This document shows positions 7,452 through 15,157 of a DNA stretch of 18,271 bases, one piece after another. Under the pieces are notes generated by a model. That model did no database searches. It worked only from the letters and a program-made list of their open reading frames with translations, and had not been told where the DNA came from. How positions within the stretch are numbered: the stretch's first letter is position 1; the number at the start of each line of letters is the position of its first letter. Both the position numbers and the translations under genes were made by a program. Source of the DNA: JBDTVS01 sp040007095 (GTDB taxonomy: Bacteria > Acidobacteriota > Vicinamibacteria > Vicinamibacterales > CAVVIG01); assembly GCA_040007095.1 (NCBI GenBank), contig JBDTVS010000214.1:1-18271 (forward strand). Direction: 5' to 3'.

Positions 7452-7730
7452 TCAGTGATAATCGATTGGGTCGACGTCGCGTGCGTCTTCAGCGGCGAAG
7501 CGGAAGATGATTCGCCAATTGGCGCTAACCGTCACCGACCAGCATCCCTTGAGGTCACCTTTCAGCGCGTGCAGTCTCAAACCCGGCAGACGCATGTCGT
7601 CAACGGACCTGGCTGCGTCAAGATGCGCGAGGATGACGCGAATTCTGACCAGCAGATCGGGCCGCACCTTACTCCCGTCGCCTTGCACGTAGAGGCGTTT
7701 GAGGCCCCGATGCCGAAAGCTGACGATCAC
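7452..7730 (-). CDS. higB: HigB family toxin (RelE/ParE superfamily mRNA interferase)
   Basis: 92 aa from GTG at 7730. The motifs IVSFRHRGLKRLY, LPGLRLHALKGD, WSVTVSANWRIIFRF and the terminal DPIDYH are those of HigB, which cuts mRNA at the ribosome. The Lys/Arg-rich surface and the final His expected for catalysis are present, and the gene appears intact. There is no Shine-Dalgarno sequence before the GTG. Instead a strong promoter places the predicted transcription start at or within a base or two of the GTG, so the mRNA may be leaderless. The antitoxin gene follows 26 bp downstream with its own good ribosome-binding site, which would favour antitoxin synthesis. Confidence 0.92.
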   Translation of the reverse strand: MIVSFRHRGLKRLYVQGDGSKVRPDLLVRIRVILAHLDAARSVDDMRLPGLRLHALKGDLKGCWSVTVSANWRIIFRFAAEDARDVDPIDYH

Positions 7731-7735
7731 GCCGC

Positions 7736-7764
7736 ACTGTAGCGTGAGGCGCTACGCGCGTCAA
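7736..7764 (-). promoter_or_regulatory. higBA promoter (TTGACG-17-TACAGT)
   Basis: On the minus strand -35 TTGACG (7764-7759) and -10 TACAGT (7741-7736) are separated by exactly 17 bp, close to the sigma70 consensus. The expected start point, 6-7 nt after the -10, is at about 7730-7729, the toxin GTG itself. Confidence 0.7.
7739..7755. promoter_or_regulatory. Candidate HigA operator inside the higBA promoter
   Basis: A perfect 6-bp inverted repeat, GTAGCG-TGAGG-CGCTAC, covers part of the -10 box and the adjacent spacer. Antitoxins of this family repress by binding such palindromes, so it is a good candidate operator; the assignment is by position and symmetry only. Confidence 0.5.
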
Positions 7765-7818
7765 GTCTCACGTGCGCGTCTCACGTCCGCGTTCCACACG
7801 CGATCGGACGACGACGCG

Positions 7819-8751
7819 TTATTCGGCGGCGAGCGCGGTCTCACGCGGACGTCCAGTGGGCTGGCCAGGAAGGGCGGCCGCGCCTGGCAGCACGAAGGTC
7901 TCGCCGACGTTCGAGAGGGCGAGACGCGTCGGGGACAGGGCGCGCCTGAATCGTTGAATCGGTTCCGCCATCGGCTCCCAGCTGAGGCGAAAGGTCTGAT
8001 GATGAACCGGCACCACAAACCGGGCGCGTGCTTGCTCGGCCATCTCGACGGCCTGCTCAGGCGTGCAGTGACTCGCAATCCACGGGTCGTAAGCGCCGAT
8101 CGGTACCACCATCACGTCGGTCGGCTTTCGGCCCACGGCGGCGAAGCTCGTGCGCGCTGTGTCCCCGGCGATGCAGATACGACGTCCCTGGCGTTCCAGC
8201 ACGTAGCCGTTGAACCCGCGATGCACGTCGGTTCTCATCCGGGCGCCCCAATGTTGAACCCGGAACGCCTCGACCGTGAGAGAGCCCCGATCGGTGTCGA
8301 ACTGTTTCGCATCGCCCCAGCCCAGTTCGACCACGCGGCGAAACCGCATCGGCGTTAGCAGGTCCGCCGTCGCCGCCGCCGTAATCACCGTGGTGCCGCG
8401 CCGCAGGCGGCGCAGCGTGCCGAGGTCCAGATGATCCATATGCGCGTGCGTCAGGAGCACGACATCGAGCGGCGGCAGCTCGTTCGTCTTCAGCGCTGGT
8501 GCGAGGTGCCGCTTGGGGCCGAAGGTCAGAGGGCCGACGCGAACGCCGACGCGCGCCCGCAACGCGGGATCGGTCAGGATCCAGACGCCATAAAAATTGA
8601 TCAGGACCGTCGCATGGCCAAGCCAGGCGAGTGTCAGTTGATCGTCCCGCCAATGCCGAGGGTCGGGTTTGTGAGGTGCCGGAGGAATCGTCCGGAAATA
8701 TCCCTCGCCGAGGCGCCGCAGGTGCTTGAGATCGCCGACCGAGATGTTCAT
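7819..8751 (-). CDS. UlaG/NAPE-PLD-type MBL-fold hydrolase
   Basis: 310 aa from ATG 8751 (MNISVGDLKHL); the frame is open to 8973, but the extra 74 residues look non-coding. Motifs: WLGHATVLI (43-51), TDPAL (60-64), THAHMDHLDL with ligands His102, His104, Asp106, His107, His167 in VQHWGAR, GDT with Asp197, IGAYDP (218-223) and VPVHHQT with His250/251. This is the Lactamase_B_2 group containing UlaG-type lactonases and N-acylphosphatidylethanolamine phospholipase D homologues; the TFGPKR segment is typical. No signal peptide is seen, so it may be cytoplasmic, unlike the other MBL proteins here. No Shine-Dalgarno sequence precedes the start, but a nested inverted repeat does. The gene ends 88 bp before the higB start. 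The substrate is unknown. Confidence 0.85.
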   Translation of the reverse strand: MNISVGDLKHLRRLGEGYFRTIPPAPHKPDPRHWRDDQLTLAWLGHATVLINFYGVWILTDPALRARVGVRVGPLTFGPKRHLAPALKTNELPPLDVVLLTHAHMDHLDLGTLRRLRRGTTVITAAATADLLTPMRFRRVVELGWGDAKQFDTDRGSLTVEAFRVQHWGARMRTDVHRGFNGYVLERQGRRICIAGDTARTSFAAVGRKPTDVMVVPIGAYDPWIASHCTPEQAVEMAEQARARFVVPVHHQTFRLSWEPMAEPIQRFRRALSPTRLALSNVGETFVLPGAAALPGQPTGRPRETALAAE

Positions 8752-8782
8752 ATGAGCGGATGGGAAGTAGCGCCACTCAGTT

Positions 8783-8816
8783 GGACGCGTGTCTCGGAAC
8801 GGGCGTTCCCGCGTCC
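8783..8816. repeat. Nested inverted repeat upstream of the UlaG-type gene
   Basis: The outer arms GGACGCG (8783-8789) and CGCGTCC (8810-8816) enclose the inner arms GGAACG (8796-8801) and CGTTCC (8804-8809) with a 2-bp centre. In RNA from the minus strand this would fold into a stem with one 6-nt bulge, ending 31 nt before the start codon at 8751. It could be an operator or a leader structure. Confidence 0.5.
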
Positions 8817-9088
8817 ACAACCAGGTCCGGGCTGTCGATGTGACCCGCAGGCCGCCTGTCCGTCTCGAATGGCCAATGCTCGCGCCGATCCAAGGATTGG
8901 GCCACGTGGCGCCGCGCCCGACATCTGCCGCGACGCTACGACCGCCTGAGGGACATTCTCCTCGCGTGGCCACACGTGGCCGTCATGACCGCGGCCCGGT
9001 GTCGCCGTCGTGGCGCGCGCGTTGATCGCGGAGACCTCAGAGCCGCAACGCACAGGCGCGCGCCTGGAATCACCGTACGACAACGGGT

Positions 9089-9119
9089 GAAGAAGAATGC
9101 CAGCAGCGTCGGCCGGCAT
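9089..9119 (-). terminator. Probable intrinsic terminator after the B3-like MBL gene
   Basis: On the minus strand, shortly after the TAA at 9126, ATGCCGGC and GCTGGCAT form an 8-bp RNA stem with one G-U pair and a 7-nt loop (9119-9097). The stem is followed by TCTTCTTCA, a moderately U-rich tail. Confidence 0.5.
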
Positions 9120-9125
9120 CTGATT

Positions 9126-10142
9126 TTATCGGCCCGGTTGGGCCGCACCCGGGCGTGCGGTGAGCAGCTTGAGGCGCACGGCTTGCGCACACTCGTCTTC
9201 GATCTTGAAGTAGCGCGCCACGGCCGCCGCGCCGACGTCGAGGGGATGCGCTTCGCCGGCGCGCCGCTCGGTTAGCGTCCTCAGCTTGGACGCCGCACTG
9301 TCAAACTGTGACTGGTTACCCAGGATGACCGTGGCGCCAGCGGCGGCCGCAATGGCTGCAAATCTCCGCTCCGAGGCGAGACAGGTGTCAAAGTGCCGCA
9401 CGTCGTTCACGAAATTGAATTCGGTACCGCCAGAGTACGCGACGGTCAGTGGCTTCCCCTGATCATGCACCTCGAAGATGCCGGAAATCGTCCCCGGCGT
9501 ATGGCCGGGCATCAGATAGATCGTGACCGTTCTGTCCCCGAGCGTGATCGTCATGCCGTCGGTGGCGACGATGTCACGCGTGGGCTTACCGTTCGGAAAT
9601 CCATTGAGGGATTGGTCGACCATCTCCCAATCTCCCGCTCCCATGACAATTCGCGCACCGTAGCGCGCTTGCATCAGCTTCGCGCCGCCGACCTGGTTTT
9701 CATGAGCGTGGGACACGATGACGTACTTGATGGTGGCAGGATCAAAACCAAGCTTTCTGAGTCCACTCAGAATGACATCCTCCGTGTCATACACGCCCTG
9801 TGTGTCGTACAAGATGATGCCCTCGCTGGTCGCCAGCGCCCAGGTTGAACGTGACGGCGTGCCCATCCAATACAAGTCGTCGAACGCCTTCTTCCGCTCG
9901 AGGTATGCACGTGCCCGGTCGGGGTTCATCCTCGGTGCGGGAGCGTCTGGCCGAGCGGGCGCGTTCAGCGGAGCCACACAAACGGCGGTGACCAGGCCGT
10001 AGAAATCAGGCGTGTCGTCGCGGCCCCCAGCCGCGTTCTTGCCAGCCGCAAGATGCGCGTCGATCGAATCCGGCGCATTCTGTGCCTGCGCAGCGATCAT
10101 CACGGCCCAAAGCGCCAGCGACCAAGCCAGCAGTCTTGTCAT
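9126..10142 (-). CDS. Exported B3-like MBL-fold protein with altered Zn2 site
   Basis: 338 aa, ATG at 10142 preceded by AAGGAG. It has a signal peptide (1-20). It is homologous to the product of 816-1853 over its whole length (KLGFDPATIKYVIVSH versus KLGLDPTQIKYAIVSH; MPGHTPGTIS versus TPGHTLGTIS; both contain DECAQA). The metal motif, however, is HAHENQ (145-150) instead of HGHGDH: His145, His147 and His214 of the Zn1 site remain, while Asp becomes Asn149, His becomes Gln150, and the third Zn2 ligand His becomes Gln277 (GNQSQFD versus SNHTNFD). The frame is otherwise intact with normal codon use, so this is not simple decay. It may bind one metal, act on another substrate or be non-catalytic. 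Cys55 and Cys318 match the Cys pair of the homologue. Confidence 0.87.
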   Translation of the reverse strand: MTRLLAWSLALWAVMIAAQAQNAPDSIDAHLAAGKNAAGGRDDTPDFYGLVTAVCVAPLNAPARPDAPAPRMNPDRARAYLERKKAFDDLYWMGTPSRSTWALATSEGIILYDTQGVYDTEDVILSGLRKLGFDPATIKYVIVSHAHENQVGGAKLMQARYGARIVMGAGDWEMVDQSLNGFPNGKPTRDIVATDGMTITLGDRTVTIYLMPGHTPGTISGIFEVHDQGKPLTVAYSGGTEFNFVNDVRHFDTCLASERRFAAIAAAAGATVILGNQSQFDSAASKLRTLTERRAGEAHPLDVGAAAVARYFKIEDECAQAVRLKLLTARPGAAQPGR

Positions 10143-10938
10143 CGGTCGTTCTCCTTGGGCGCGGACGTGGCGGTCGTCGCACTCCCGGAAAGCTGACGCC
10201 GTTCACCGATCAGCCGTTGTGCCCGAAGGCGGGTTTCTCCGGGAAGTGCACAATAAGGGGATCACACGAGGCGACACGCTTCCGGGCATGTGGCCGCGCA
10301 GGCGGGGCAGGAATACTCGAGGTGCGCAGCGCGCTGATCGTATCCGTCTCGAATTGCGAATTCTCGCGCGGAATCCACGATTGGGCAACGTTGCGTCGCG
10401 CCCGGTGCCTCTTCCGTGGCCCCCACATCACCCAGACCTCAAGTCGATCCGATGGTTGTCCTGGATGGCGCCAGCACAACTGGAAGAACACCTGGAGGTG
10501 GTCCACGCCACGGCCGACGCGCCGTCACGCTTGCAAAAGTGGAGTCGAGCTGGTTTTGGCGAAGGACACAATGCCGGAAGGCATCTTCGAGACCTTGCCT
10601 CTGGCGTTCGGCGTAAGGAATGCGTTAGTTCGCGTCAGGACGTCGTGCGGGTATTCAATTGGTTGCAGGATTCGCGTTCCGGGCGCAATATCTGACGAAG
10701 ACTCCCAGGCGCCCGGCGTCTTGAGCCGCGAATCGAATGAATCGGTTAACGCTCGAAGGGCGGAGACGGCGGCAGAACGTCGCCGACGTCCGCGCAGGAT
10801 TCGAAACCGTTACGCCCAGGATTCAAGCCGCGCGGCCGCGCTCGGTTTTCAAGGTCCGAGCTGGCTGGTGGACGAGGCGACCGCCTCTGCGACACGCTCG
10901 TCGGCGGCACAACTGAAGTCTTGGCACGGAGGGTGTGA
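10143..10938. other. Intergenic region between divergent genes
   Basis: 796 bp between the minus-strand MBL gene and the plus-strand operon; promoters of both should lie here, but I cannot point to a convincing pair of boxes. A small perfect hairpin, ATGCC-GGAA-GGCAT, is at 10571-10584. Several overlapping ORFs exist on both strands, none with recognisable motifs or a good start. The segment around 10540-10640 reads on the plus strand as VELVLAKDTMPEGIFETLPL, possibly a coding remnant, which I cannot identify. Confidence 0.45.
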
Positions 10939-12879
10939 ATGGTGGCCAACCCGAACAAGCGATTGATTGCGATGGTGTGTGGATCCGCGTTGGCGGTGGC
11001 GTCGGGCGTTCTGCATCGACCCCTGCTCGCTGGTCAATGCGTCGACTTCTCCAAGGACCCGGCCGGCTGCCAGCCGAGCACCTTCGATACGCCGATTGGC
11101 GACATGCCGTCGGTGCGCATCGGTCGCACCGGTAATCTGGATCCGAAGTCCTCGGAGGCGGACGCCAGGGCGGGCGCCGCGCTGCTCGAGAAAGACCTCC
11201 ATCTGTTCCGGAACATGGAGCATCTGCACTGGGTGCTCACCGTGCCGTCGGTCAAGGACGAAGCGACCGGCAACTGGAAGGACGGCGATCTGGAGGCGGC
11301 CGGAGACGGACGGGGTCTCGGTGTCGCCGGCAACTGCATCTTCGTCGGCCACGGCAATGGCGCCGGCAAGCGGCACGCGATCAACATCTTCAAGATCCAG
11401 CCGAATGCGGAAAAGGACCCACCGGTGCAGGTCGGCGAGATTCCTGCGAACGTCGAGGGCAATCGCGGCAACGACGATCGCGAACTGCGGTCGCTGGTCT
11501 ACAAGACCTCGGGCGGTGAGGATCGTTACATCCTGGTGCGCAACGGCGGCGGCAACAACACCGGCCGGCTGGAAGCGTACCGCATCGACATGAATACCTG
11601 CCTGCCGGTGGCACACAGCACTCCCAGCGACTACAGCATTCAGACGCACGAGTTCTTCCTCTGGCACGATCCGTCCAACGCCAATCGCATTCTCGCCTAC
11701 GTCACGAACTGGACCGGAGGCGTACCCGACGCCGAGCGTCCGGGGCTCAAGGTGCCCGACGCGCTGGTGATGGCGATGACCGACGAAAAGACGGGCGAGA
11801 TGCTGCCTAAGGCGAAGTTCCTGGCGGGCTTCAGTCTCCAAGAAGTCGGTGGCCCGCCCATCAACGAAAAGGCCGATGCCACCGGGCTGTTCTCCGACGG
11901 CCGCTTCCTCGACTTCAGCCAATTGAAGAATCGGTCGGGCCGCGGCGGCAACTTCCAGAATCAGGAGCAGAACCGCCTGCACTCGCTGTCGATTAGCGAC
12001 GACGGCGAGCGGGTGTACGTGGCCGGAACGACGGCGGGTTTTTACATCCTCAATTCGGAAGCCATCGCCCATCACACCGACGCCGCGCTGGCCGCAGGCA
12101 CGGGCGGATGCAACCAGCGATCGACGATTGTGAGTGGGGACACCGGGGCAATCGATCCGGCCAAGCTGTCGGCTCTGGCCAACGATTGCGTACACATGGT
12201 GATCAACGACGACCCGGGGCTCAAAGCGTTTCTCGCCTCCGGTGCCTCCGCGCAGGCCAAGGCCGAGCGCTATCTCGTTCTGATGACCCGCTCGCGCTTC
12301 GACGTGTATCCACCGGTCAACGCGACGCCGACGGGCACGCACAGCGCCGTGATCGTGCCGAACCGGCCAGCCCAGGTCCGAGGGAACACCAAGAACCGGC
12401 CGGCGTATGTCTGGATCACAGACGAGAACGGCGGCTGCCCGCTCAACTACGCCCGGATGTTGTCGGTTGAATCCGAAATCGTGCCGATCATGGTCGGCGC
12501 CTTCGCTATTCCTGACAACCGCCTGGACGATTGCCTCGACCAGGCGAACACCGAGCCGAACGGGCAGCCGCGCCGCGCGGTGGCGCAGCAGAACCACAAC
12601 CCGACGGTGTTCAAGAACCTGGTGTTCAACGGCTGGTATGGCCATGGCATCCGCGTCATCGACATCTCCAATCCGCACACGCCGCGCGAAGTGGGATATG
12701 CGATTACGGTCCCGCACGGCATCGCGCGGACCTATCCGGTCTTCCGTGACGGCTTGATCTATTGGGTGGATAATCGGACCGGGCTCCACGTCGGCAGGTA
12801 CACGGGGCCGCGCGCCAGCGAGCTGCCAGGTCCGGGCGCGGGCATCTTCGAGGGGAACGCCACCAGCCCCCATCGCTGA
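10939..12879 (+). CDS. Exported LVIVD-like beta-propeller protein
   Basis: 646 aa, first gene of a four-gene plus-strand set. ATG at 10939 follows GGAGGG. Residues 8-31 form a signal peptide ending near LLAGQC. The body shows blade-like repeats with Asp/Gly turns: LHSLSISDDGERVYVAGTTA (348-367), LVFNGWYGHGIRVIDISNPH (561-580) and GLIYWVDNRTGLHVGRYTG (605-623). GIRVIDISNPHTPREVGY is the characteristic LVIVD repeat found in secreted beta-propeller proteins. Many cysteines (for example 34, 44, 133, 221, 391, 417, 500, 532) suggest disulfides and a periplasmic or surface location. No catalytic motif is visible; the role is probably binding or scaffold. The next gene starts 23 nt later, indicating co-transcription. 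Confidence 0.82.
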   Translation: MVANPNKRLIAMVCGSALAVASGVLHRPLLAGQCVDFSKDPAGCQPSTFDTPIGDMPSVRIGRTGNLDPKSSEADARAGAALLEKDLHLFRNMEHLHWVLTVPSVKDEATGNWKDGDLEAAGDGRGLGVAGNCIFVGHGNGAGKRHAINIFKIQPNAEKDPPVQVGEIPANVEGNRGNDDRELRSLVYKTSGGEDRYILVRNGGGNNTGRLEAYRIDMNTCLPVAHSTPSDYSIQTHEFFLWHDPSNANRILAYVTNWTGGVPDAERPGLKVPDALVMAMTDEKTGEMLPKAKFLAGFSLQEVGGPPINEKADATGLFSDGRFLDFSQLKNRSGRGGNFQNQEQNRLHSLSISDDGERVYVAGTTAGFYILNSEAIAHHTDAALAAGTGGCNQRSTIVSGDTGAIDPAKLSALANDCVHMVINDDPGLKAFLASGASAQAKAERYLVLMTRSRFDVYPPVNATPTGTHSAVIVPNRPAQVRGNTKNRPAYVWITDENGGCPLNYARMLSVESEIVPIMVGAFAIPDNRLDDCLDQANTEPNGQPRRAVAQQNHNPTVFKNLVFNGWYGHGIRVIDISNPHTPREVGYAITVPHGIARTYPVFRDGLIYWVDNRTGLHVGRYTGPRASELPGPGAGIFEGNATSPHR

Positions 12880-12902
12880 CGAGCAGCCAGCAGGACACCA
12901 GC

Positions 12903-13904
12903 ATGCTGAGGCGCCTTGTTCTGATTTCGGCGACGTTGCTGAGCGCGACTACCTTCGTCAGCACCAGGCAGGCGGCCGTTCCTCCTGCTGCCGCGGCGGC
13001 CGATGAAGCGACCGCCTGGGTCTGTCCGATGCATTCGGACTTCACGGCCGAGGCCGAGGGAAAGTGTCCGCGTTGCGGTATGGCGCTCGTGCACGCCTCG
13101 CCCTTTGACGTTCGCGACTACCAACTCGACTTCCACACCGTGCCGGCGGTCGTCAGGCCCGGACAGAAGACGTCGCTGCGTTTCAGGATCAGCCATCCCG
13201 CCACCGGCGAGGTCACCAAGCAGTTCGAGCGCGTGCACGAGCGGCAGTACCACCTGTTCCTGATCAGCCAGGACATGGAGTACTTTCAGCACATTCATCC
13301 GCAGGAGCTCACCGACGGAACGTGGACGATCGACGTCACGCTGCCGAAGGCCGGCTATTACAAGGTGCTGTCGGACTTTCTTCCCGCCGGCGGCTCGTCG
13401 CAGTTCCTGGCTCGTCCGCTCGTCACCGCTGGATACGAGGGCGACCTTGTCGGCGACAGCGCGCATCTCGTACCTGACACGGTCATGACCAAGACCGACG
13501 GCGACATCACCGCGACGCTCACCTACGATCCACAGCCGTTCATGGTCGGCCTCTACGGACACCTCACCTATCACCTCAAAGACACGTCTACCGGCCGGCC
13601 GATTACCGACCTGCAGACCTACCTCGGCGCCTTCGGGCACACGCTGATCATGAGCGAGGACATGGCCGAGTACGTCCACTCGCACCCGCTCGACATTCTC
13701 GCCATGCCGGACGACGATGGCGGGCCACCGGTGTTTCTGATTCCGCCCGATGCGGATCTCGAGAAGCTGCGCGGCGGACCGGACGTGACATTCGAAGGTC
13801 TCATGCCGAAGCCCGGCCGCTACCGCGCCTGGACGCAGTTCCGTCGTCACGATCAGCTGCACACCTTCGCCTTTACCTTCAACGTCGTCCCGCCCGCCAA
13901 CTGA
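12903..13904 (+). CDS. Exported heavy-metal-binding-domain protein with a His-rich duplication
   Basis: 333 aa. Signal peptide 1-22; then a heavy-metal-binding domain at 40-64: VCPMHSDF...GKCPRCGMALV, with Cys41, His44, Cys55, Cys58 and Met60 as probable ligands. Such domains occur on Cu(I)/Ag(I) efflux adaptors and copper ATPases. Two similar domains follow. The first contains HLFLISQDMEYFQHIHP (116-132) and GYYKVLSDF (151-159); the second contains HTLIMSEDMAEYVHSHP (246-262) and GRYRAWTQF (305-313). The repeated H...S.DM..[YF].H.HP motif suggests two equivalent metal sites. It is a periplasmic metal-binding protein, probably copper, though other metals are possible. A weak AGGA precedes the ATG, and the next gene starts 6 nt after the stop. 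Confidence 0.85.
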   Translation: MLRRLVLISATLLSATTFVSTRQAAVPPAAAAADEATAWVCPMHSDFTAEAEGKCPRCGMALVHASPFDVRDYQLDFHTVPAVVRPGQKTSLRFRISHPATGEVTKQFERVHERQYHLFLISQDMEYFQHIHPQELTDGTWTIDVTLPKAGYYKVLSDFLPAGGSSQFLARPLVTAGYEGDLVGDSAHLVPDTVMTKTDGDITATLTYDPQPFMVGLYGHLTYHLKDTSTGRPITDLQTYLGAFGHTLIMSEDMAEYVHSHPLDILAMPDDDGGPPVFLIPPDADLEKLRGGPDVTFEGLMPKPGRYRAWTQFRRHDQLHTFAFTFNVVPPAN

Positions 13905-13910
13905 GGCGCG

Positions 13911-15104
13911 ATGCAGCGAGTGGTTCTGTCCGCGGGTGTCGCGCTGGTGACCGCGGTCGTCATCTGCTGGCCGCGGGCGTTGCTGTCTCACGAAACGGTG
14001 ACGACGACGGTGCTCTTCGACCGTGAGATCGTGCGCATCCTGAACAGCCATTGCGTGATGTGCCACATCGACGGCGGGCCGTCCTTTCCGCTCGCGACCT
14101 ACGAAGAAGTGTGGCTGCAGAAGCGGAAGATCAGCGCCGCCGTCCTCGCCCGTCACATGCCGCCATGGCCGGCCTTTTCTGGATATGGGCGGTTTGCGAA
14201 CGCGAACACGATCACGCTGCGCGAATCGCAGTTCATCGTGTCGTGGATGGAAGGGCTCGGACCGAGAAACGGCGGTGCCGTCTTCACGAACACGTCGGAT
14301 CCCAGCACCCCGAAGCCGCAGACGGTACGGGCATCTGCCGACTTGACGGCCTGGCCGCTCGGCGAGCCGACGCTGTCGCGCACACTCCAGCCGATCACGA
14401 TCGCACCCAAACAGCCGAACGACATCAAGCGTGTTGTCGTCGATCTCGGATTGGCGACGGAGCGGCGGGTCAGCGCCATCGAGTACAAGCCCGGCGACCG
14501 CCGCGTGGTGCGCGCGGCGTTCTTGACGATCCAGGAGACCGGGCAATGGGTCGGCAGCTGGACGCCGTGGTATGGCTTCACGAAGCTCCCTGCGGGCGCG
14601 GCGTTCAAACTTGCGGCTGGCACTCATATCGCCGTCGAGGTTCATTACCAGCACGTGAACCAGACGGTTGTCGAGCGCGGGGCGGTGGGCCTCATCTTCG
14701 CGGATGCGGATAGTCCGTCTTCGCAGGCTCCGACAGACATCGTGCTCGAGGCGAGAGGCGACGTGCCGGCAGGCGCCACGGCGAAGCGCTTCCGTGCTCA
14801 GATGGTGCTGGCGTCGGACACCGCCCTGCTGGCCATGCGCCCCGAGGTGGTGCCAGGGGTTACGTCCGTCGAAGTTTCGGCGAGACGGCCGGACGGCGGC
14901 ACGGACGTCCTGCTGTTCGAGAAGGACATCCCGCTCGACTGGCCGACCCCGTTCGTTTTTGCGGATCCGGTGATCGTGCGTCGGGGCACGACGTTGTCGA
15001 CGACCGCGTACTACGCAAACGCCGGCACCGCACTCGCGCCAGGCGGCGTGCGCTTGACGGTCAGCGGCTATTCTCCGGTGCTCGCGAAGGCGAAGCCGAA
15101 GTAG
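13911..15104 (+). CDS. Exported cytochrome c fused to a copper-monooxygenase-like region
   Basis: 397 aa. Signal peptide 1-26. A mono-heme cytochrome domain spans about 33-118: CVMCH at 48-52 (Cys48, Cys51, His52), with RHMPPWPA (81-88) probably supplying the axial Met83. The rest resembles the type II copper ascorbate-dependent monooxygenase-like region often found after such cytochromes in Acidobacteria: EVHYQH (243-248), GTHIAVEV, and a final segment DVLLFEKDIPLDW...RRGTTLSTTAYYANAG. In relatives I recall, a PHMH copper motif should occur near residue 310, but here that place reads RPEVV. One copper site may therefore be missing. It starts only 6 nt after the previous gene, so the two are surely co-expressed. 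The substrate is unknown. Confidence 0.8.
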   Translation: MQRVVLSAGVALVTAVVICWPRALLSHETVTTTVLFDREIVRILNSHCVMCHIDGGPSFPLATYEEVWLQKRKISAAVLARHMPPWPAFSGYGRFANANTITLRESQFIVSWMEGLGPRNGGAVFTNTSDPSTPKPQTVRASADLTAWPLGEPTLSRTLQPITIAPKQPNDIKRVVVDLGLATERRVSAIEYKPGDRRVVRAAFLTIQETGQWVGSWTPWYGFTKLPAGAAFKLAAGTHIAVEVHYQHVNQTVVERGAVGLIFADADSPSSQAPTDIVLEARGDVPAGATAKRFRAQMVLASDTALLAMRPEVVPGVTSVEVSARRPDGGTDVLLFEKDIPLDWPTPFVFADPVIVRRGTTLSTTAYYANAGTALAPGGVRLTVSGYSPVLAKAKPK

Positions 15105-15157
15105 TTCGCGGTTCCCGAAGGTCGGGCCGACTCTGAATTGCAAAGGAGAGGGCAGTC

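Larger units (their letters stand above)
8752..9125. other. Intergenic region between two MBL genes
   Basis: 374 bp with no gene I can support. It holds the nested repeat at 8783-8816, an inverted repeat GGCCAC/GTGGCC at 8968-8981, a perfect 14-bp palindrome CAGGCGCGCGCCTG at 9053-9066, and the terminator-like hairpin at 9089-9119. Confidence 0.5.

Noticed and set aside
10849..12873. A 674-residue open frame on the minus strand
   Set aside because: It is antisense to the beta-propeller gene, is Arg/Val/His-rich as shadow frames in GC-rich DNA are, and has no signal, motif or ribosome-binding site.
12759..15143. A 794-residue open frame on the minus strand
   Set aside because: It spans antisense to two well-supported genes, has shadow composition and no recognisable domain.
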